From contig NZ_CAVK010000017.1 in assembly GCF_000382885.1 (NCBI RefSeq), positions 1-39,540 on the forward strand: a stretch of DNA of 39,540 bases. The letters run 5' to 3'. The DNA comes from Sphingobium indicum BiD32 (GTDB lineage: Bacteria > Pseudomonadota > Alphaproteobacteria > Sphingomonadales > Sphingomonadaceae). Of this stretch, positions 34,233 to 39,540 are shown piece by piece (the stretch's first letter is position 1; the number at the start of each line of letters is the position of its first letter). The notes under the pieces are model-generated. The model did not search any database, was not told the origin of the DNA, and worked only from the letters and a program-made list of their open reading frames with translations. Position numbers and translations under genes: made by a program.

Positions 34233-34244
34233 GGATCATGATCC
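34233..34244. promoter_or_regulatory. 12-bp palindrome upstream of the second GGDEF-EAL gene
   Basis: GGATCATGATCC is a perfect palindrome 35 bases before the ATG of the minus-strand GGDEF-EAL gene, in the 100-base gap after smr. It could be an operator. At this length in a 39 kb window a chance match is not excluded. Confidence 0.3.
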
Positions 34245-34298
34245 GCCGGATATGAAGGACAGTGGTTAAGAAAAGATCAGCGTAAGCCGCGAAAACCG

Positions 34299-34832
34299 TT
34301 ATTTTTTGCGGCGCAACACAAGGTAGAGCGCGCCATCGCCGCCGTGGCGCGGATGGGCGATCCGGACGCTGGCGATGCGGTCGGCATAGGGGCTGGTTTC
34401 CAGCCAATGGCCGATTTCCGCGCGGATCGCGCCGCGCCGCGATGCGCTATCCACTGCGCTTTTTGGCGGCTTGCCGGTAACGACGAGCAGCACGCGGGCA
34501 TCGCGCGCCAACGCCGACGCAATCGCCTGATTGAGCCGCGCATGGGCCGCCGACAGGCTGTGGCCGTGCAGGTCGATGCTCATGTCCGGGCTGATCGTGC
34601 CGCCGCGAATCCGCTTTTCCCAGCCGGAGTCCAGAACGGCGGCCGGGGTGCGGATCGGTGCAGGGGCCGGGGTTGGTCGCTGGGGCGGCATTAACCCTGT
34701 TTTGACGGTGACGGCCACCGGCTGGGTCGGGAGCGCTGGCATCACCCGGCCGTGCGGACGGATCGGCCGGACTGATCGGGTCAGCGCGGTCCAGAGCGCG
34801 GCTTCATCGGGGGACAGGTGCCGCCGCGCCAT
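34299..34832 (-). CDS. Smr domain protein
   Basis: A 177-residue protein with a C-terminal Smr (small MutS-related) domain, a fold with nicking or RNA endonuclease activity in several relatives. The domain starts at MSIDLHGHSLSAAHARLNQAI near residues 84-104, followed by LLVVTGKPPKS and GAIRAEIGHWLETSP. It ends with HPRHGGDGALYLVLRRKK, the usual 'H..GG.GA.YV.LR' close. The N-terminal 80 residues begin RRHLSPDEAALWTALTRSV, as in other alphaproteobacterial members, then become Pro-rich. The ATG at 34832 lies 11 bases after the mltA stop. It is the last gene of the timA-mltA-smr operon, an order shared by many alphaproteobacteria. Confidence 0.93.
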   Translation of the reverse strand: MARRHLSPDEAALWTALTRSVRPIRPHGRVMPALPTQPVAVTVKTGLMPPQRPTPAPAPIRTPAAVLDSGWEKRIRGGTISPDMSIDLHGHSLSAAHARLNQAIASALARDARVLLVVTGKPPKSAVDSASRRGAIRAEIGHWLETSPYADRIASVRIAHPRHGGDGALYLVLRRKK

Positions 34833-34843
34833 CGGACGACCGG

Positions 34844-36097
34844 TCAGGGCCGGACGAGGCGTGCCGCCGAGCCGATCGGCAGCAGCACCAGCGCGCTGCC
34901 GCGTGCCGACATGCCGCCCGCAATGCCCCGCGCCCGCGCGCCCGCGCCCCAGAAACTGTCGAAGCGATTGGCACCCTTGATCGCGCCGCCGGTATCCTGC
35001 GCGATCCACACGCCATTGGGTTCGGCCCGGTCGAGCGATAGCAGCACCGGCGCGCCCAAAGGCACGAATTTGGGATCGGCGGCAACCGTGCCTTCGGCCG
35101 TCACCGGCACGCCAAGCGCGCCGATCGGCCCGGCGCCGGTCAGTTCGCGAAAGAATACGAAGCTCTTATTTTCGTTCATGATCGCCGCGCCCTCGACCGG
35201 GTTGGCGCGCAGATATTGCATGATGTCCTGCATCGACCCGGCCTGGATCAGGCCGCGATCCTTCATCAGTTTGCCGATGCCGCTATAGTCGCGGCCATTC
35301 TGCCCGTCATAGCCGATCCGCATGACGCTGCCGTCGGGCAGGTTAAGCCGCCCGCTGCCCTGCACCTGGAGGAAGAAAAACTCCACCGGATCAGCCGCAT
35401 AGGCCAATTCCAGCCCCCGCCCGGCGAGCGCACCCGCGACGATCTGGGCGCGTTCGTCATAGGGAATGAATTTGGTGCCGGCGACCTTGCCACGGATCGT
35501 GCGGCCTTTCAGACTGTCGCTGAACTGGCCGAGATCGACATCGATCAGGTCGGTGGGGCGGCGATAGATCGGCACCTCATAGCCCGGTTGACGGGTGCGC
35601 GATCCGGCGATTTCCGGTTCATAATAGCCAGTGACGAAGGCCGCGCCGGTGCCGACCTGCACTGCTTCAAAATAGCGGGAGAAAAATTCGCTTGCACTGG
35701 CTTCGGGCCAGCTGGACGCCGCCGCGCACGCATTGTTCCAGTCGGACCCTTTGGTCAGGCCGCTCTGGTCGGTGCGGCGCATCAGCGTGGGGCAGGATAT
35801 GCGGAACGCTTCCAGCGCCAGTCGGGACCGTTCGCCCGACGGGATCAGGCTGGCAATGTCGGGACCGCGCGTCACGCCAAGGCCCGCCGCCGTGCTGCTG
35901 TCCAGCGCGGGATCGGCGGGGATTTCGACCGGCAGGGTCGGGCGCGGGGTGGCGGGGGTCGGGCGGGTCGCCTCCCCCGATGGCACGGGGCGCGATGGGG
36001 CGGCCGGACCGCTGGCGGAGGGCGGGATCATCCCGCCCGCACAAGCGGACAGCGCTAGCGCCGCGATCAGCGCGGCCGCCGAATGCCGAAAACTCAT
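34844..36097 (-). CDS. mltA: membrane-bound lytic murein transglycosylase A
   Basis: A 417-residue lipoprotein transglycosylase that cleaves glycan strands of peptidoglycan with formation of 1,6-anhydromuramic ends. The lipobox LALSACAGG puts Cys near residue 19, followed by a Pro-rich spacer to about 50. The MltA domain spans about 95-260 (FVTGYYEPEIAGSRTRQPGYEVPIY; FFLQVQGSGRLNLPDGSVMRIGYDGQNG). The C-terminal 3D domain near 340-400 carries the catalytic Asp in WIAQDTGGAIKGANRFDSFWG. It sits in the periplasm on the outer membrane. Spacing is 7 bases from timA and 11 bases to smr, so the three form one operon. Confidence 0.95.
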   Translation of the reverse strand: MSFRHSAAALIAALALSACAGGMIPPSASGPAAPSRPVPSGEATRPTPATPRPTLPVEIPADPALDSSTAAGLGVTRGPDIASLIPSGERSRLALEAFRISCPTLMRRTDQSGLTKGSDWNNACAAASSWPEASASEFFSRYFEAVQVGTGAAFVTGYYEPEIAGSRTRQPGYEVPIYRRPTDLIDVDLGQFSDSLKGRTIRGKVAGTKFIPYDERAQIVAGALAGRGLELAYAADPVEFFFLQVQGSGRLNLPDGSVMRIGYDGQNGRDYSGIGKLMKDRGLIQAGSMQDIMQYLRANPVEGAAIMNENKSFVFFRELTGAGPIGALGVPVTAEGTVAADPKFVPLGAPVLLSLDRAEPNGVWIAQDTGGAIKGANRFDSFWGAGARARGIAGGMSARGSALVLLPIGSAARLVRP

Positions 36098-36104
36098 GCC
36101 GCGA

Positions 36105-36758
36105 TCACGCTTCGTCGGTTTCGCTGAGCTTCCAGTTGGGATCGGCGCTGCGAATATCGCGGGTGAAGGTCCAGATGTCGTTGGTGCCGACCGCGTCGGT
36201 CATCGACCCGGCGACGACATTGCCGTCCTTGTCACGAGTGACAGCGGCAATATCCGCCTCGAACCGCAGCGCGACCTGAGCGATGCGGCCATCGACCGAT
36301 GCCTCGATAATCTGCGCCTTTTCGATGCGGACCAGCCGGTTGTCGAGGATATGGCCTTCCGCTTCACGGGCAGCAATCGCCTCTTCAAAGGACGCGCGCA
36401 CATCCTCGTCACACAGCCATGCCAGTTCGTCGCGATCACCACGCCAGAAGGCTTCCAGCACCATGCGATAGGCGCTTTTCGCGCCATCGACGAATTGCGG
36501 CACGTCGAAGCTGCGGTCGGCGGCGATCAGCGCGCGGACGCCCATTTCAGCCCCCGGCGCAATCAGCCCATCGGCCAGACGCACCGAATCGCCCACCATT
36601 TCAGTGGCGGGACGCGGTTGCAGGACCGTCACCTTGGCGCGGTCCTCCGCCGGGCGCAGCGCAGGCTCCTGTTCGTGCCCGGTACGCTTGCCGAGAACGG
36701 AATAGAGCCGCAGCGCCAGAAAACCGGCGATCATGGCGAGGATGACAATCACATACAC
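36105..36758 (-). CDS. timA: Tim44/TimA domain protein
   Basis: A 217-residue protein with an N-terminal membrane anchor (VIVILAMIAGFLALRLYSVL, residues 3-22), a charged linker, and a Tim44-like domain near 70-215. The domain includes FVDGAKSAYRMVLEAFWRGDRDELAWLCDEDVRASFEEAI and DIWTFTRDIRSADPNWKL. Mitochondrial Tim44 tethers Hsp70 to the import channel; the bacterial TimA proteins are related, membrane-bound and of less certain function. The gene leads the timA-mltA-smr operon and is divergent from secB. This neighbourhood is conserved in alphaproteobacteria and fits a role at the membrane linked to protein export. Confidence 0.93.
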   Translation of the reverse strand: MYVIVILAMIAGFLALRLYSVLGKRTGHEQEPALRPAEDRAKVTVLQPRPATEMVGDSVRLADGLIAPGAEMGVRALIAADRSFDVPQFVDGAKSAYRMVLEAFWRGDRDELAWLCDEDVRASFEEAIAAREAEGHILDNRLVRIEKAQIIEASVDGRIAQVALRFEADIAAVTRDKDGNVVAGSMTDAVGTNDIWTFTRDIRSADPNWKLSETDEA

Positions 36759-36777
36759 GGAAGGCTATACCCTTTGT

Positions 36778-36796
36778 GTGGGGACAATGTTCCCAC
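36778..36796. promoter_or_regulatory. inverted repeat in the timA/secB divergent region
   Basis: GTGGGGAC and GTTCCCAC form an 8-bp inverted repeat (one G-T pair) around AAT, starting 20 bases before the timA start. The 182-base region 36759-36940 must hold both promoters. An operator or a 5' leader hairpin for timA is possible. The rest of the region shows only a G/C-rich hairpin-prone stretch near 36895-36915. Confidence 0.35.
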
Positions 36797-36940
36797 CAAC
36801 ATAGGCATGTTTGCACGCAACTTCAAATAAAGGGTTACGCGGCGTGGCATTGCCCTGCCCTTCCGCCCCTGCTAAGCGCGCGGGTCATCGCAAAGGGGGG
36901 CTTGCCGCCCGCCGGACAACAGGGAAAGCCAGGACAGACG

Positions 36941-37447
36941 ATGGCCGACGAAGTCGACACCAACTACACCGTGAACACCCAGATCAACGGCGCCGACACC
37001 GCGCCGCAGATCGCGCTGATCAGCCAATATGTGAAGGACCTGTCGTTCGAGAATCCGAACGCACCGGCCTGCTACCAGTGGCCCGACCAGCCGCAGATCG
37101 ACGTCCAGTTCAACATCGGCGCCGACAAGGTGGGCGAAGAGGTTCTGGAAGTCTCGCTGAAGATCGAGGTCAAGGCGATCGCGCCACAGGGCACCGCCTT
37201 TGCCGTCGAATTGCTCTATGCCGCGCTGTTCGGGATGCGCAACGTGCCCGACGATCAGGTCCAGCCCTTCATGCTGGCCGAAGCCCCGCGCCTCATCTTC
37301 CCCTTCGCCCGCCGCGTGCTGGCCGATGCGATCCGCGACGGCGGCTTCCCGCCGCTGCTGCTCGACCCGATCGATTTTGGCGCGCTCTATCTGCAGCAGG
37401 CGCAGCAGATGGAAACGACCGCTGGCGAGCCTGCCGGTCACGCCTGA
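36941..37447 (+). CDS. secB: protein-export chaperone SecB
   Basis: A 168-residue SecB, the tetrameric cytoplasmic chaperone that holds preproteins unfolded and hands them to SecA. Characteristic parts: ALISQYVKDLSFENPNAP near residues 25-42, QIDVQFNIGADKVGEEVLEVSLKIEVKA near 51-78, AFAVELLYAALFGMRNVPDD near 87-106, and EAPRLIFPFARRVLADAIRDGGFPPLLLDPIDFGALY near 117-153. The ATG at 36941 is preceded by AGGA at normal spacing, and the long upstream extension of the frame has no family similarity. Divergent from timA. A long inverted repeat follows the gene. Confidence 0.97.
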   Translation: MADEVDTNYTVNTQINGADTAPQIALISQYVKDLSFENPNAPACYQWPDQPQIDVQFNIGADKVGEEVLEVSLKIEVKAIAPQGTAFAVELLYAALFGMRNVPDDQVQPFMLAEAPRLIFPFARRVLADAIRDGGFPPLLLDPIDFGALYLQQAQQMETTAGEPAGHA

Positions 37448-37462
37448 CATATCCATCTTCAA

Positions 37463-37571
37463 CCGTTCGTGCTGAGTAGGGACTGAGCTTGTCGAAGGCC
37501 CGTATCGAAGCATCCGCACCATCCTTCGATACGCCGCTTCGACAAGCTCGGCGGCTACTCAGGACGAACGG
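37463..37571. repeat. long imperfect inverted repeat between secB and murJ
   Basis: Two arms of about 52 bases (37463-37514 and 37520-37571) match as an inverted repeat with roughly 80 percent identity by eye. Core shared words are CGTTCGT, CTGAGTAG, GAGCTTGTCGAAG and CGTATCGAAG. It fills most of the 148-base gap, and a T run at 37574-37578 follows, so it may stop secB transcription. The sequence type, with GAGCTTGTCGAAG, is a widely dispersed intergenic repeat in sphingomonads and other proteobacteria. Confidence 0.85.
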
Positions 37572-37595
37572 GGTTTTTATCGCGAGAGGGTGGCC

Positions 37596-39182
37596 ATGGG
37601 CCTGCTAAGAGCCACCTCCACCATCGGCGGACTGACGCTGATCAGCCGGATATTGGGGATGGTGCGCGACATGCTGGTGGCGCGCTTTCTGGGCGCCGGG
37701 CTGGCGTCCGACGCCTTCCTGATCGCCTGGCGCCTGCCCAACCTGTTCCGCGCCCTCTTTGCCGAGGGGGCGTTTGCCGCCGTGTTCGTGCCGATGTTCA
37801 ACCGGACGATGGCGCAAGGGGACAAGGAGGTTCCGGGCAGCGGCAAGGCGGTCGCGATCGCCTTTGCCGGGCAGATATTGTCCATATTATTCCCGGTGCT
37901 GGTCCTCTTCTCCCTCCTGATGATGGTCCTGGCCGCGCCGGTGGTCTGGGCGATGACGGGAGGGTTCCCCGATGGCGGCCCGGCCAAGTTCGACCTCGCC
38001 GTCACGCTGACCCGCATCACCTTTCCCTATCTGGCGCTGATCAGCCTCGTTTCGCTGCTGGGCGGCATATTGAATTCGCTGGACCGTTTCTGGGTCAACG
38101 CCGCCGCCCCCGTGCTGCTCAACCTGTGCATGATCGGCGCGGTGGTGTTTTTCCGCGGTGCGACCCCGATCGAAACCGCCCATACGCAGGCAATTGCGGT
38201 CACCATGTCCGGGCTGCTGCAATTGCTCTGGCTGATCTGGGCCTGCCGTCGCGCAGGCGTGGTGCTGCGGCTCCAGCGCCCGCGCCTGTCGCCGCAGGTC
38301 CGCCGCCTGCTGGTGCTGATCGGCCCGGCCGCGCTGGGTGCGGGCGCGATCCAGTTCAACCTTTTGATCTCCACCAGCCTCGCCGCCCGCTTCCTGCCGC
38401 AAGGGGCGGTCAGCTATCTCTATTATGCCGACCGGCTGAACCAGTTGCCGCTGGGCCTGATCGGCATTGGCATTGGCACCGCCATCCTGCCCGCGCTCTC
38501 GCGCCAGATCGGGTCGGGCAATGAACAGGCCGCCAGCCATACCCAGAACCGGGCGATGGAGCTGGCGCTGTTTCTGGCCCTGCCCGCCGCCGTTGCCTTG
38601 TGCCTGTCAGCGACGCCGCTGATCCGCGGCCTGCTCCAGCATGGCGCCTTCACGCCGACCGACACGATCGGCGCGGCTGGCGCGCTGGCCGCCTTTGCCC
38701 TTGGCGTCCCCGCCTATGTCCTGATCAAGGTGCTGACGCCCGGCTTCTATGCGCGGCAGGACACCAAGACGCCGGTGCGGGTCGCGGTAATCTCCATGCT
38801 GTTCAATCTGGTCGGCAACCTCACCCTCATCTGGCCCTTCGGCCATGTCGGCGTGGCGATCTCCACCGCCATCGCCGCCTGGGTGAACGTGCTGATCCTC
38901 TACTGGCTGCTCCACCGCCGCGACCAGTTGCGGATGGACGCCCGGTTCCGGGGCAAGGCGCTGCGCATCATTCTGGCCAGTGCGATCATGGCCGGGGCGC
39001 TGCTGCTGATCAATCCGCTGGTCGATCCCTATATGGCGGGCAGCGTGACCCAGCGCGTCATCGCGCTTGGCCTGTTGTGCGGCATTGGCGGTCTGGTCTA
39101 TGGGGCGGCGGCCCTGATCGTCCGGGCCTATAGTATCAGCGAATTGCGCGGCGTCCTGCGCCGTGCGCCCAAAGCGAGTTAA
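37596..39182 (+). CDS. murJ: lipid II flippase MurJ
   Basis: A 528-residue polytopic membrane protein of the MOP superfamily that flips undecaprenyl-linked peptidoglycan precursor across the inner membrane. The N-terminal signature STIGGLTLISRILGMVRDML and then DAFLIAWRLPNLFRALFAEGAF near residues 36-57 contain the Arg residues of the central cavity. VSYLYYADRLNQLPLGLIGIGIGTAILPALSR near 270-301 is also diagnostic. About 14 hydrophobic segments are visible. The ATG at 37596 has GAGAGGG 5 bases upstream; a GTG two codons earlier is less likely. trpS starts 7 bases after its stop, so both are probably cotranscribed. Confidence 0.97.
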   Translation: MGLLRATSTIGGLTLISRILGMVRDMLVARFLGAGLASDAFLIAWRLPNLFRALFAEGAFAAVFVPMFNRTMAQGDKEVPGSGKAVAIAFAGQILSILFPVLVLFSLLMMVLAAPVVWAMTGGFPDGGPAKFDLAVTLTRITFPYLALISLVSLLGGILNSLDRFWVNAAAPVLLNLCMIGAVVFFRGATPIETAHTQAIAVTMSGLLQLLWLIWACRRAGVVLRLQRPRLSPQVRRLLVLIGPAALGAGAIQFNLLISTSLAARFLPQGAVSYLYYADRLNQLPLGLIGIGIGTAILPALSRQIGSGNEQAASHTQNRAMELALFLALPAAVALCLSATPLIRGLLQHGAFTPTDTIGAAGALAAFALGVPAYVLIKVLTPGFYARQDTKTPVRVAVISMLFNLVGNLTLIWPFGHVGVAISTAIAAWVNVLILYWLLHRRDQLRMDARFRGKALRIILASAIMAGALLLINPLVDPYMAGSVTQRVIALGLLCGIGGLVYGAAALIVRAYSISELRGVLRRAPKAS

Positions 39183-39189
39183 TCGACCC

Positions 39190-39540
39190 ATGCGCGTCCT
39201 TTCCGGCATCCAGCCCACCGGCAATCTGCACCTTGGCAATTATCTGGGCGCGATCCGCAACTGGGTGAAGATGCAGGACGAGATGGACTCGGACTCGCAA
39301 TGCTTCTTCTTCCTCGCCGACATGCACTCGATCACCGTGCATGAAGGGCGCGAACAGCGCATCCGCAACGTGCGCGACATGGCCGCCGCGCTGGTCGCCG
39401 CCGGGATCGACCCCGACCGGTCCGTCCTGTTCAACCAGGCCCGCGTCCCGGCCCATGCCGAGCTGTGCTGGCTATTGAACGGCACCGCGCGGATCGGCTG
39501 GCTCAACCGCATGACCCAGTTCAAGGACAAGGCGGGCAAG
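39190..39540 (+). CDS. trpS: tryptophanyl-tRNA synthetase, N-terminal part
   Basis: The first 117 residues of a class I aminoacyl-tRNA synthetase that charges tRNA-Trp; the gene runs off the right edge. It begins MRVLSGIQPTGNLHLGNYLGAIRNW, where GNLHLGN is the HIGH-like ATP-binding motif. It continues FFFLADMHSITV near residues 38-49 and LLNGTARIGWLNRMTQFKDK near 95-114, all typical of bacterial TrpS. The KMSKS part lies outside the window. The tight spacing to murJ (7 bases) indicates a shared transcript, an arrangement seen in other alphaproteobacteria. Confidence 0.96.
   Translation, partial: MRVLSGIQPTGNLHLGNYLGAIRNWVKMQDEMDSDSQCFFFLADMHSITVHEGREQRIRNVRDMAAALVAAGIDPDRSVLFNQARVPAHAELCWLLNGTARIGWLNRMTQFKDKAGK

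Noticed and set aside
1..39540. tRNA, rRNA, CRISPR array, prophage, insertion sequence or toxin-antitoxin pair
   Set aside because: I read both strands for cloverleaf-like ends, regular repeats, transposase or integrase motifs and small paired genes, and found none that I could support.

Overview
The window is high-GC, densely packed chromosomal DNA of an alphaproteobacterium, most likely a sphingomonad (Sphingomonas/Sphingobium group). The evidence is the gene set and its order: NDUFA12 next to a DUF2155 lipoprotein and aat; aroQ-accB-accC; timA-mltA-smr divergent from secB; a ThiS-ThiG fusion; a cysNC fusion; and intergenic palindromes of the sphingomonad type. No rRNA, tRNA, CRISPR array, insertion sequence, integrase or phage gene was seen. 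No stretch over 300 bases lacks a gene; the longest gap is about 250 bases (10130-10381).

Layout. (1) 1-8278: surface polysaccharide genes (a GT4 glycosyltransferase, KpsS-like and KpsC-like export/initiation proteins, a second GT4). They are split by a 2.6 kb remnant of a nitrate/molybdate locus: a molybdopterin nitrate reductase lacking its C-terminal cofactor-binding domain, and an orphan modA. (2) 8333-10129: a HIT-family hydrolase and the two subunits of a 3-oxoacid CoA-transferase, on the same strand and upstream of the polysaccharide genes. (3) 10382-14241: thiSG, then divergently aroQ, accB, accC and an ArsC-family reductase. (4) 14312-20501: an accessory-looking block with an orphan ParA ATPase, a membrane PAS-GGDEF-EAL protein, a fatty acyl-AMP ligase, recX and a DUF192 lipoprotein. 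(5) 20607-24671: NDUFA12, DUF2155 lipoprotein, aat (antisense, overlapping), a K+ channel with RCK domain and a membrane dipeptidase. (6) 24847-28556: the sulfate activation operon cysD-cysNC-cysQ, divergent from a LuxR-type regulator. (7) 29763-32436: an LD-carboxypeptidase with a cupin gene, then dapE. (8) 32513-36758: a second GGDEF-EAL protein, then the smr/mltA/timA operon. (9) 36941-39540: secB, murJ and the start of trpS.

How the genes work together. Most are housekeeping: fatty acid initiation (accBC), shikimate (aroQ), thiazole (thiSG), sulfate activation and PAP(S) turnover (cysD, cysNC, cysQ), peptidoglycan precursor synthesis and remodelling (dapE, murJ, mltA, LD-carboxypeptidase), protein export (secB) and respiratory complex I (NDUFA12). 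The variable parts are the polysaccharide region with its embedded nas/mod remnant and the parA to recX block.

The strongest points for a second look are: the doubly truncated nas/mod remnant inside the polysaccharide genes; the shortened KpsC; the 205-bp antisense overlap of the DUF2155 gene with aat; a 16-bp perfect palindrome in front of the LuxR gene; palindromic repeats inside the cys operon and between secB and murJ; and the stop codons that sit inside hairpins. I found no clearly new multi-gene system. The unusual content is mostly architectural.
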